Below are positions 43,721-54,581 of a DNA stretch of 64,000 nt, piece after piece. Positions within the stretch are counted from its first letter, which is position 1. Every line of letters begins with the position of its first letter. This stretch comes from Drosophila miranda (taxonomy: Eukaryota; Arthropoda; Insecta; Diptera; Drosophilidae). The position numbers and the translations under genes were made by a program. Below the pieces are notes generated by a model. That model did no database searches. It worked only from the letters and a program-made list of their open reading frames with translations, and was not told where the DNA came from. The stretch lies in assembly GCF_003369915.1 (NCBI RefSeq), contig NC_046677.1, positions 10,106,001-10,170,000 of the forward strand, written 5' to 3'.

Positions 43721-45833
43721 CCAAAAAATCGTTAAATTCAAACGAAAACATGTCCCCTCTTTCAATTTACATTAGCAAAAAAGGTGAAATCCACTTAATC
43801 TGCCGCACAACAAAAAGTGTCCCCCCAATCGGAAAACAAATTTTTATTGAAAGTAGTGACCCCCATGGGATGTGGGACCAAAAAAAGGGGATTCTGAGGG
43901 GGTTGTGTACCAATTTCACTAAGCCGCCTCATCCTAATGCAAAAGCAAGCGACCTAAGTGCATGTTTGCGCCATTATTGATGACCCAAGGACCGGGAGAA
44001 GAACATCCCTTCCCCATTCCATACGATGCTCTGGTGTCTGGTAAGCCACAAAAAAAAAAAAACAGACGGAAAGCAACATGTTTCTGTTGTGGCTGAGGAT
44101 ATGCGTTTCTTGAGGGGTTCGCATCCCCCCTTCGTGCGGCGCACAAGGGTGTGAAACTAGCGCAACGAATCGTCGAAGGGTGCCGCCGGGGCACGTGGCT
44201 AAAAACACACACACACAGACCACCGCATAGCCAGACGCCGCATAGAAAAGAAAATAATAAACATAAAAAAGGGCAAATCCTGGAGGCGCCCACGGGCAAC
44301 CAGGATCATGGGGGTGTTCTACTTGATGACTTTATGTCCCCAAGGTATGTGCAGCAGCGCAGTGACAGCAGGTCCTGCCCGGTCCGCCTTGGGCTTTATC
44401 AGTGGCTTCTGTGGAATATAAAAAAGTTAAATTTATGTGTGTCAATAGTAAAGATTCAATATGGAAGGAAATTGATGATTCGCTAAAAGTTTTTACGGGT
44501 CAAAATAAAGTGTACATAGATAGTAATATACTTGCAGTGGGTGCACCCACTTAGCCACGTATCAGAACGCAAAGATTTGTTGTGGATGGTTAGAAAACAT
44601 TTCCAGGGGAAAATGTAGCAGAACCCAATGTTGTACCTTCTTTTAATCCTCTTGTAAACCATCTCTAAGATTGGACAAAGGAGTTGTAATCATTAAAACT
44701 AATTTTTTTTAGGGAATATGCAAAAGACTACATTTTTAGGAAAACGCAACCAATAATTGTTTTTATAAGAATAATGACAATTCCGGCGTCAAAATCAATA
44801 ACTTAATCAATTGAAAAATAAAAACAAAACAAAATGGCATATCCAGTGTCAAAATTAATAGCTTTAAGTAATGAAATGATATTGTTTAGAAGAAGATATC
44901 AATTTTATCACATTGGTAAAGGTTTATTGTGTGTTTGTGGTATATAGATTTAATATCTACGCTATCTAAATATATATTAGATTCCTAGACGATGTCGATT
45001 GAAGACGCGACGGGTCGCTTCAAGACGGTGTGGGATTAAAGAACTAGAATTCTAGACGATGTACAGCGTGACCCAACATATATAAAATAGTAATTCTTAT
45101 TGTCCTAGTTTTTAACGAAGCAAATCATCTATTATTTGTTCCATATTTAAACATTTCGTTACGGAATGCTCCATCGACCACAAACTGAGACTTAATAGTC
45201 TCTCCTTTCCATTGAAGATTTTAAGTGGTTCTTAATTTACTCTAGTTTGCCAAATGATGCTGTTATAACAGGATAAAGTAACAATCAAAATTATGAATGA
45301 ATTTAAGAATTTCAAAATGATTAGTTTTTTCAAAATATTTGCATAAAACGGGAAATAATTTTTTTTGCAATTAAAAGTTCACTTGACAGCTCTTCTGGAC
45401 TTAAATGAGCAGCATATTTGATCGGTAAATTCATTTAATTCGGATTCTGAGAAATGACGAGGTCTATTGATTCCAAAAATGGTCTCCGAAATTTGTCAGT
45501 CCCAGATAAATTTTCACGTTCTTCATTTCTGCTCTTGGATCATCTTTGTATTGATTATAGCTCTCCAGATAAATTTGCATACAAATATGCCTAGATTAAC
45601 TGACTGACAATATATTTGCTCTTATGCCGTGCTGATATTTATAAAGATTGAATCAAATGAAAAAGTTGATTCAAGAAAATTTTATGGAACATCAAATACC
45701 AGTTGAAAAAGAAACATTTATTCAAACAACTATGAATCATATACATTTTATACATTGGATAATGATACTGATATTTCAAAGTACCGTTCGGCAAATTCTT
45801 CATCAGGACAGTTTCGATCATCTCCAAATTGCG
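43721..45833. other. Intergenic DNA downstream of the secreted-protein gene pair
   Basis: Between the Aldh remnant and the 3' end of the first small gene. 43990-44400 is GC-richer and may include further decayed pieces, but no family was recognised. 44500-45640 is AT-rich and shows nothing. The last 200 bp are probably 3' UTR of the minus-strand gene. Confidence 0.5.
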
Positions 45834-46438
45834 TTACTCATAGCCATAGTCAGCCTCTTTGCCTTTAATCATTTTATCACATATCCTAGACTCAAAAAAT
45901 GATAAATTAATATAGGAAGTTCTCTCGATCTCATGTTCTACGATACTCACAAATGTTTAACTTTCTCAATCATTCCCTGCTTATATGTGTTTGATTTTGT
46001 GAGACCCCTAACACATTCCTCTCGCAGCTGTCTATAGAACTGGTAACAGTGTCCCCTAATCTTCAGTTGTAGATCATTGCAACGCTCCCAAAGTTGGTCC
46101 TCCAGATCCAATCTTGCCATGTTATACTTCTGAAATTGTTGGAGATTCTTTAGCTTCTGTTGATTACGATTGGCACCCCATGTTAGTGATTCGTGCAGAA
46201 ATTTATGAAAAGCCTTGAACTCCACATTGTCGTGGGCATATCCTTGGATATTTTCAAATTCAGCTTTTATCATAATATCGATTTCAAGGGCCTGCTTTTT
46301 AGCCTCAGTGGATACAGTCGTTTGGCAGCTCAATGGCTCCAGACGAAGGTCTAAAATAATGAATAAACTGTGGATTAATAGAATTTTCAAATGAGTATTT
46401 TTGCACTTGCATAAAATGAACGCCAATAATAACTTCAT
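45834..46438 (-). CDS. Small secreted cysteine-containing protein, paralog 1
   Basis: Three exons on the minus strand: 46438-46411, 46350-45951 and 45885-45834, for 159 residues. Intron 1 (46410-46351, 60 bp) has a GC donor (GCAAGTG) and ends ATTATTTTAG. Intron 2 (45950-45886) has a GTGAGTATC donor and GAGTCTAG acceptor. The structure is supported by a tandem paralog at 47142-47738 with the same exon phases. The N terminus (MKLLLAFIL) looks like a signal peptide. Five cysteines are shared with the paralog: one after the signal, three spaced C-x10-C-x10-C, and one in exon 3 before MIKGKEADYG. The middle is amphipathic helical. The function is unknown. Small secreted Drosophila-specific families (possibly DUF725-like) have a similar make-up; this is a guess. 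Intron 1 length is a multiple of three and open, so unspliced reading also gives a frame, but the paralog argues for splicing. Confidence 0.8.
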
Positions 46439-46735
46439 TCTGCAGCGGAAGGGTTCTTTTATTAAACTAAATTCCTAGGCAGTGGTACATTCAAGGGAAA
46501 CCCACAACGAAATCGATTCGATTGGGATGGCATACCTCATTACAGAAATTGTTATATCACAGAACTGAGACGATAAGTTGTTTTATTTCGTGCAAGATTA
46601 AAGATATTTTCATGCCACACTCAAATGCAACAAATAGCATTTGTTGGCTTTAGGCATAAGAACAAATTGTTCCATAATCCATTTATGAGCAGCCAGATCG
46701 ATTTCGCAGATGGGCTTACTTCGGCGTTTTCAACA

Positions 46736-47130
46736 ATACCTGATACTCCAAGGGTTAAGGGTTTTTTTTTTGTGGTATATGGGTGCAATCTGGGTCATAT
46801 CCGATGATTATTACAGAATGAACAAATCAATTTTCAGTGAACTCACTCTGTCCCTCTCTCTCTCTCCCCCACACTCTTCCTCGTGCAGTGAGTGCCCTCT
46901 GGCGGAGGAGAGCGAGATATAACGGCCGGTGTTGGTGTGAGAAGCGTAAACAATTGCATGATCTCTAAGACAGATCGTGTATGCATACCAATACCAAAGG
47001 GCAGATGGATAGACAGAGAGCATGCGGTTGTCATTGACTCCGATACTAATTGCACGTATTGTGCATATAAAATATATTGTATAGTTTCAAAAAATCATCA
47101 GAATTAATATGGTGTATCGGGTGTGAAAGG
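46736..47130. repeat. Possible diverged DINE-1-like fragment between the paralogs
   Basis: It contains ACCTGATACTCCAAGGG, then a GTGGTATATGGGTGCAA block, CT-rich tract, CTCTGGCGGAGGAGAGCGAG, and at the end GGTGTATCGGGTGTGAAAGG. The order resembles the DINE-1-like copy at 18480-19575 (TACCCGATACTC, CTGCCGGAGGAGAGCCA, GTATCGGGTATAA). Similarity is partial. Confidence 0.4.
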
Positions 47131-47141
47131 CCATTGCCTAA

Positions 47142-47738
47142 TTAAAAATCCAGACCATAGTCCTTCTCTTTGCCTCGTATCATACCCAGACATTTCCTAG
47201 AAAATAAATGATAGAGTTATAAATTAGCTTAACCAAAAACTCTCTTACTTCCTCTCACTCTCTCCCTCTCATTTGACACTCACGCTTTCTTAATTACGTT
47301 TATGACATCTGCTTTCTTCGTGTTTGGTCTTGTAAGACTCCAAACGCATGCATCACGTAGTTTTCTAAAGGTTTCATGACATTTTCCCATAATTGACTTT
47401 TGGAGTTTTTCGCAAATGCGAAATATTTGCTTCTCCAAATCAAGTCTCTGCACATTCCACCGTTGAAAATCTTGCAGAATTTGCAACTTCGATTGTTCGG
47501 AAACCGGTTTTAGTGCATCCAGAAGACGGTCACGCCACTCCGTGAACTCAGGATTGTTATTAGCAAACCCTCTGATATTTTCCAGTTCAAGTTTGATATA
47601 CGCATCGGTTTGACATGATCCTAATGGAGGATTTGGGGCTAGCCAAAAGCCTTTTATTGGGTGTCAAATTATTACTTAGAATCAAAGATCTTTGGATTTT
47701 GTTCACTTACATATTATAAACGTTAACAAGAACTTCAT
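47142..47738 (-). CDS. Small secreted cysteine-containing protein, paralog 2
   Basis: Three exons on the minus strand: 47738-47711, 47638-47284 and 47196-47142, for 145 residues. Intron 1 (47710-47639) is GTAAGTG to GGCTAG. Intron 2 (47283-47197) is GTGAGTG to TTTCTAG. Exon phases are identical to the neighbour 700 bp away. It starts MKFLLTFIIS (signal peptide-like). Cysteines: SCQT after the signal, then C-x10-C-x10-C in the helical core (ICEKLQK, GKCHETF, DACVWSL), and AKCLGMIRGKEKDYG at the C terminus. The length is 14 residues shorter than paralog 1. It probably arose by tandem duplication. The function is unknown; secretion is inferred from the leader. Stretches conserved between the paralogs (MI-K/R-GKE-x-DYG) suggest a constrained C-terminal tail. 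Confidence 0.8.
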
Positions 47739-47919
47739 CTTCCGGCGAAGGGGTCTTTACTGAGACTAAGTTTCTAGCCATCAGCAAATTCTAAAGAGAA
47801 ACTATGACGAAATCGATTCGAATCGTATAAATACGATCATCTACTGGATCTCCCTACTAGATCCCTCCTAACTTTTTATAAATATTGTAAATAATGTATA
47901 TACCTTTTTCGCAAAATGT

Positions 47920-48430
47920 AACAGCTTCGTGGTCACCTTTTCGACTGAGCCGGCAGTACGCTCGTTGGGGTCCATCAGGCGCTTCAGCCAGCGCGGACTC
48001 CAGATCCCTTAGGACCTGAATTGGTTGGCGTGGTCGCGATACTTCTGCGCCCTCTCGGCCTCGCTGAGACCCTCCAGGCCACCAAATCCATCAGCGGCTC
48101 CTCTATATGCTCCAGCTTTTAGATGTACGTCCACGGGTTCCTGACACGGCACGGACCGCACGAATCGCTTAGCCAGTACTTCTCGTCTGGACTTAGGACT
48201 TATACTAGTGCCGTAAACCAAAAACCCGATGTGGGCAAAGTGTATGTGTGTCTGACCGTATGACCGCTGTTGAGATTTGTCCGTATGTCCCACCATGTGA
48301 TCAATAAGACGGACATGAATTGCATATGGCCGGGGGTATACGGGCTTGTAGACTTTATTTTGATCGGTCCGACCCGGTGGGTACTGTTCATCCAGCTCAT
48401 GGTTGCGCTGTTCGGTGTCCTACACATTGC
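47920..48430 (-). pseudogene. Unrecognised decayed coding stretch
   Basis: The minus strand shows protein-like segments in different frames: THRVGPIKIKSTSPYTPG near 48390, LEGLSEAERAQKYRDHANQF near 48040, and WLKRLMDPNERTAGSVEKV near 47960. Stops and frame changes lie between them. Codon composition is more GC-rich than the surroundings, as in the other gene fragments here. The parent gene was not identified. Confidence 0.35.
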
Positions 48431-48769
48431 TTAAGTCTTGGTTTTTATGTTCCAAGTTTCTATAAAAGTTGTAGAGCTTTTGTGTCCAATGAAAAGACTT
48501 TCATCAGATTGGCTGCCAAATATCTGCTTTCTCCAGCGTCATCTTTATGTTTTTGTGGAGGAAATATTCCCCTTCCGCCTGTTGGCCGGGGTTAAAATTT
48601 GATTATTGCTCTTCTTTTAAGCAGTTCTTGCCTGCACTGCAGCTCTTCAATAGAATCCCATATCCCAATCTCTGTAAACACTGTGGATAGGTTGTCGAGT
48701 TGTGATATGTGTTCGGATACGGATAATAGATCGAAATAATCATGGCCGCTTCGGAAGTAATGGAACTTG

Positions 48770-48890
48770 GTGGTGATCGGTCGGTTAACGGTCGGTTATG
48801 AGTCTTTTATCGGGCGGTTATCTGTCGGCTATCGGTCGGTTATCGGTAGGTTATCGATCGGTTATCGGTCGATTATCGGTTGTGGTCGGG
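48770..48890 (+). repeat. Minisatellite of GGTCGGTTATC-type units
   Basis: About ten imperfect direct repeats of a 10-16 bp unit (CGGTTATCGGT, CGGTTAACGGT, CGATTATCGG and so on) in 120 bp. No coding meaning. Confidence 0.8.
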
Positions 48891-51800
48891 AAGGCTGGCG
48901 GCGGGCTGGTTGGAGTGATCGGGCTTGGCGATTTGAGGGAAACCCAACTAAGAGATGAGACACTGTTCTCAATTGTTCACCTCCATTACGATTAAGCGGC
49001 TTTCACAGATACACAGACTCTATACTGTTGAGTGTATGATATCATCGTGTTTCTGTGGTTCTGCACGATATTTGTTATCCGTTCATGATGATTTTCGATA
49101 GATAGGTAGGTAGTATCATGTATATCTACTCTACCAAATATAGACCCAATAGCTGTAAAACTATGGATGTTATAGCTTTTTAGATAAAGCTAAAATTCTT
49201 TTCTTTTATTCTGTTTCCAGTGGCTAACCCCTATGCAATCTTTCGGTTTTTTCGAAAGAACCCACCGAAGCAACCTTTTTCCATTTGCCCCCCCATACTT
49301 ACACACAACCATATATTTTCCACCACATTGTTTTTCCAGTCCTAACCTAAATCTCTGAGCGTATTTGTTGCTCCCGGCACTTCTCTACTACGGTTCCTTC
49401 CTTCTCTCACCCTCTCTCCTTTCCTTTTGCTCTTTTCGCCTTTTGCTGTTTTCGTTTACTCACAATAAAATCAAAGATTGCGTCTGGGATTTTGTTTTCG
49501 CAAACCTTAAAAGAAAACCAAGTCAAATAAGCATCCAAAACCCTCCGGGGATCTACAAGCCCCGACCCCAGCGATGGGGCATGGGGCATGGGCATGGGGC
49601 ACTCCTAGTGGCCGTCCGGGTGTGTGTGCCAAATAATAACTTATTGATTTAGATTGCAACTTTAACTGAAGGTTAAAGGTTGGTGTACAAAAATATATAT
49701 TAGCAAATATGTAGACAGTGGCTCCTGCAGGAGGACGCAGGAGCGTCTCTTTACTGCGGGCATTTTTTCCAATTAGCAACAAAACAAAGGGAAATCAAAT
49801 CCCAATCCCAGTCCAAATCCGAGAGAAAAAACCGCACAAATAATTACATTGGCTGCCAAACGCAGCTGGAGGGCACGGAAAAAGCAGCGGACTACAGACT
49901 ACAGACGACGGAGGCTGCCAGGAAAAACAAATGCGAGGCGAAGAGCAGGCAGGAGCTTCTGGCAGGAGAAACAGTAGCCAGAAAGGGAAGCATACTTTCA
50001 GGCGCCGAGGTCTTAGATACTCTTACAGACGGATTGTTTCTATGAGAGATGGAAAACAAGTTTTTCTAACAAAGAGTTGTTTTTAAAACTATGTTTGCCA
50101 TGGCAGATGTATGAGGCCTCAACAGATCCTAACTTTATGTTAAAAAAGAAGGGTCTGTGCCTAGATATCGTCGAAATCGAGGGATGTATCTGTATAACAC
50201 ATGTCTAAGTCGTCTGGATCAAGAACACTCTACTTTAGATACTATCTAGTCACAAATAGTTACTCCCTTCTCCTACTTTCAAGACCCAGAGTATAAGACC
50301 CCATACCCTCTTTGAAGGGCATCCAAAAGATGTGTAACTTCCGGTTAGAGGATTAACGATGGGTGTGCTGTGCTGCTGTATCTGTGGATGTCAAATTGGC
50401 ACCGGCGAAAGCAAAACCAGACACAGAATCAGCAGCAAAAACAACGCCAAGAAGATGGCCCATGGTTTGGGGGGCATGGGGCGTGTCCGGGAAAATCTGT
50501 CTGTAATTGAGCTTGAGAGTCGCAGCTGTTTTGGCGGATTTAACAATGCGTTGATGATGAGCCCCCTTCCCGAATGCCCATCCCGTTCTGACTTCGTCTC
50601 ATTCTGTGCCATTCCGAACCGCTCTGGTCTGTTCTGTTGGGTTCCTCCTCTGCCTCCACCAATGTCAGATTTTCTTAGTGGACTCAGGCGATCCCTTGTG
50701 GCACAGTGGAACGATTTTGATGAAAAAGTGTGTCCTAAGAAAGACAGAACTTGAACCATGATTTTCATGGTTTTTATTTGGGGAAATAGGTTTAAAATTT
50801 ATATAAATATTATATTTTTTGTATTTTTACAGGCACGCCGTTCTTGAGGGCATTACAAAAAGTCAGAAATTGTTTATATCTATCTTTAGCCGATATAATA
50901 TCTCATCGCAAAATCATTTCCCAGCCTTAATGGCTTCGTTTTGGTATGAAAGATCACTACTTCGACTCGAAGGGGGTAATTGTAGGGTAATGAGTGTTCA
51001 ATATGAGATCTAGAAGGGTGAGAAAACCTCGCAAATTTAAAGGCTTGATGCCAGAAGAGCTATGTGGCCTAGTAGCTAAGGGGAATCCCTTCTTAGATCT
51101 TTGACAAGTTCTCTCACATTTTAGGCATTTGCAAAACATTTAAACTCCCCCCAATGGCATTTCAACCACTGTTCAGGAGCCTTCCCTCTAGCGCAGGAAA
51201 CATTTCCCCAGCAATTTGAATTAATAAGTTTATTATTTTCCATTTTTCCCTCTGGTCCTGGGTTTTAGTCCTCGTCGTCGTCCTGCCCTCCTCCTGCAGC
51301 GACCTAAGCAGCGGATTTGTATTTTATGTTATTTAATTTGCTCGGGGGGCACTATGGTCGTGGGTGGCTTGACAGAGAGTCAGGTGCAAGTGTTATTGGG
51401 GCCAAGGATTTGTCCTGCTCTTCGGATGCTGGCGGCCTCAGCTGTGGGCCTGCACAGAGCGGCTCAAAGTCTCATTTAGTTTTTCGGGCTTTGGGGCTGC
51501 CACTTAAGACACCCCCCCTTCCATAGACCCCTCTTCCACCATTAAATTTCAAGATGGGTTTTCTTCTCTCTATTTTTTTTTCTGTTTATTTCTGCTGAAA
51601 TTTCTTAAGCTTAAGTATTTAATATTTAATTGTTGTTTACACATAATTTGTCCGTGTTTTTAATGCGCTTACAATACAATAGTTTTCTTTTCTTGTTAAA
51701 TTTCCAACATGATTGTGCTCAACGATTCTCTCAGTTTTCTTCTGTTTTCCATTTTTCCCCTTAAGGTTGTATATGATTTTTTGTTCTTAATTTTTGTTGA

Positions 51801-52454
51801 TTCGAAATTAAGTTTTGCAAAATTGAAGTTCGTTGTGTGATTTTTTTTCTTTATGTATTTTATAATTAATAAAAAGAGTGTTTAATTTATAATTTATTGT
51901 TTTATTTTTTTATTTTTAAGCATATTTAACAATGCAAAATCAGCACTTATGATTGATATATTCTAAGAAATTAGAAGGGTTTTTTGAATGCAATTTTCAA
52001 ATGGAATCTAGGGTTTCAGAGACGGAGATCGTCTTTTATGGAGATTGGCCTCAAGACTTCAGACCTTGAAAACTTTAGTAAAAGTGTCTCTGGGGTTAAA
52101 AAATCACAAAATACAGACGATGGTGATCTCCAAATCTTTTTATGACACCTTCTTTAGTGAGTCTAAGATACCAAAAGCTTGTGTTTCAAAAGCTATCAAA
52201 TAGAGTCAAAGATCTTCTTAGGAAGCGCTCTAGACCTTTAAAATATTGATAAAGCGTCGGAAAAGATCTTCTTAGTGAAGCTATAGACTCCTAAGGATAT
52301 GAAATAGAGTGAAGATCTTCAAAGTGACTCTTCAATGATCTCATAAATGGAATAGGAACTAAATGGAGAACATTTAACCTGTGAAATCTTTAAACTGGAG
52401 TCATTAAAAATCACAGAGACTATGAAATACGGACAAGATCTATTAAATGAAACA

Positions 52455-52745
52455 TTAGACTTCCCAAAGCTGTGGAATATAATCTTCGGAGATATTTTTA
52501 AAGTAGCTTTGCTACGAAACAGAGTACAAATCTTCCAAATGAATCTTTTTTTAGGCCTCTAGAGATCTCCTAAATACAGACAAGATTTCTTAAAAATAAG
52601 TTAGACTTCCCATAGCGGTGGAAAATAGTCTGTGGAGATATTTTCTTTAGATCCAAAAAGCAACGAAATAGAGTAAAAATCTTCCAAATGTATCTTTAGA
52701 CCTCAAGAGATCTCCTAAATACAGCTTTAGGTAAAAAAATAATGG
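52455..52745. repeat. Two-unit tandem repeat, period 146 bp
   Basis: TTAGACTTCCCA at 52455 recurs at 52601. Both units continue with a GTGGAATAT/GTGGAAAAT block, GGAGATATTTT, ACGAAAYAGAGTA, AAATCTTCCAAATG and AGAGATCTCCTAAATACAG in the same order. Weaker related words (AAGATCTTC, AAATAGAGT) occur back to about 52200. Confidence 0.75.
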
Positions 52746-54055
52746 ATTAAAGTGGAAAAAATCTTGCACATTTCCAAATCTCTGGCATAAAGTGAAGATC
52801 TTCTAACCCTTTAGTTTCGCTCTTGAAAATTACATTCCATACTCGACAGGCCGAGGTTTTTCGTTTTAATTGAAATTCAATAATGTCTTTTCTTTTCTTT
52901 TCTATTCGTTTTTTTTTCTTTTGTTTTTACTACAGCGAAACCTGGTTAAAGCTTTTCATAGAATGATAGAAATAAAGATAGATACAAAGATACATATACA
53001 ATACTATAATTAATAATATTTTTTCTGATTTTTCCTGGCTCTTGAGAAAAACACAAACCGAAAGCAGGGACAAAGGCACAGGGGAAATTTGATTAAAGGA
53101 AAGATATCATTTGTTGTTGGTTTTTTTTTTGATATGCTAGACGTCTAATTGACCTTCGTTTAGACTTTTAGATTGAGGGGGGAAGTGTGTGTGTGTGTGT
53201 ATCTCTGAGATTAGCCTAGGATTCTTGTAGAGCTCTTTCCTACAAAGCATTTTGCATAAAAAGTTATTTTTATTGTCAAAATTATATGCAGGTTTTGTCG
53301 TTTGCTTTTTCCATATAATCGAGTAGGTTTTTCCATCATCAAAATTCAATTTTGAGTTGAGATAGAGTGTCTTTTATGTTTGGTGGCAGGGGGAAGATAG
53401 TGGGGGGCAGCATCATATAAATATAGATTCATTTCGATATATACATTTTGAACACATTAAGCGAAAATGATTTAGATACGAGATAGAGTTCAAGAGAGAG
53501 AGAGATAGAGAGCATTCAGGTGGAGGAGCGATAGGTACACACATATGTCAATGGTTTCGATCTTTTAGATTCTATTTGATAGAATATAGAGTGTTTTTAG
53601 ACTACGATTACTTATTCATTAATCATCCATTATTTCAATTGATCTTTCATCGTACACTATTTACATTCATTCGTATTATAATGTGTTTTTCGTGCTGCTG
53701 CCTTTTAGTGGGTTTCAGTTTTAGTTTTAGTTTTTGTATAAGCTATTGACTCGATTGTGTTCTTAAACTTAGGCTATGACTAAGCGATACCTGTGTTTTA
53801 CCAGAAAAAATAAAGAATAAGAGTACCATCTGATCATCTGATATAAGTGTTTGAAGAGAGGGATGCCATAAGGAGGGAGGTCTGCTTTTTCATAGATCTT
53901 TGCATAGAAATTGTGTTGTTTTTTTAGTTTATGTTAAAGAAATGTAAATTTTCAGAGCACTTCCATGAGACTTCCACTGAAATTTATGGTTTTAAAAGAA
54001 AATTGTACGATCTTTCACAGGATCTTTATTCGTGTCGATCGATAGAGTATACATG

Positions 54056-54245
54056 CAGTGGGAAACAAAAGTGAGTACATACTCAAGTTCTCTGACTTTC
54101 GCCGCTCATAACAGCCAAACGAATAAAGCCAAGAATAAAGCCCAATTTTGTTCCCCATATAGATATTTGTATTCTTAACAAATAAACAATAATTACAAGA
54201 ACGAATAAGAATTTTTCTAAGAATGAAAAATAAAAACCAAAACAA
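54056..54245 (+). mobile_element. Partial Tc1-like MITE, same family as 30283-30494
   Basis: Starts CAGTGGGAAACAAAAGTGAG and matches the reverse complement of 30494-30310 (shared AACAGCC/AACAGGC, ATTTGTTCCCCATAT-like and CAATAATTACAAGAACGA blocks). The second inverted end is not evident, so it is truncated or diverged. Confidence 0.6.
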
Positions 54246-54414
54246 AGCCCTAAAGCCTTATAATTTCTTATAAAGCCAACAAAATCTTGGACTACTCAAA
54301 GCAGTACCACAATCCATAAAATCCTGTGGCTATAAAACCTCAAACACCATTCTTAGGGCATCCCTGACTACGACTGGCCGCAGTTTTTTCTTCTTTTTTC
54401 CATTCAAAAACATT

Positions 54415-54420
54415 TATTTT
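54415..54420 (-). terminator. Candidate Ddr polyadenylation signal
   Basis: AATAAA on the minus strand, about 160 bp after the Ddr stop. Other signals occur further down, so the used site is uncertain. Confidence 0.3.
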
Positions 54421-54581
54421 TTAAATGCATTCTTTTTCATTCTTCATTCGTTTTTAAATGCATAAAATTCGCATAGAATATTCGAAATATATTTATGTTG
54501 ATTTATGATGTGCTAAAAATTGCATTTAGTTTTTGAGTTCTTTAGTGTGTATGTATTTTTGTTGTTGTTTTGTTACAGATT

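Larger units (their letters stand above)
48900..54581. other. AT-rich DNA downstream of Ddr
   Basis: No coding region is supported. Part is probably the Ddr 3' UTR (minus strand). 51600-52850 is strongly AT-rich. It includes the diverged tandem repeat at 52455-52745, a GA microsatellite near 53490-53512 and the MITE-related piece at 54056-54245. Open frames near 50360-50770 on both strands look accidental. Confidence 0.5.

Noticed and set aside
45648-45902. Plus-strand 84-codon hydrophobic frame
   Set aside because: Overlaps exon 3 and the 3' UTR of the minus-strand secreted-protein gene; no support of its own.
48770-48890. CRISPR-like array
   Set aside because: Irregular short units without spacers, in an animal genome; it is a minisatellite.
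50359-50768. Overlapping frames of about 130 codons on both strands
   Set aside because: No domain, no splice context and low-complexity composition; overlapping frames on opposite strands suggest chance.
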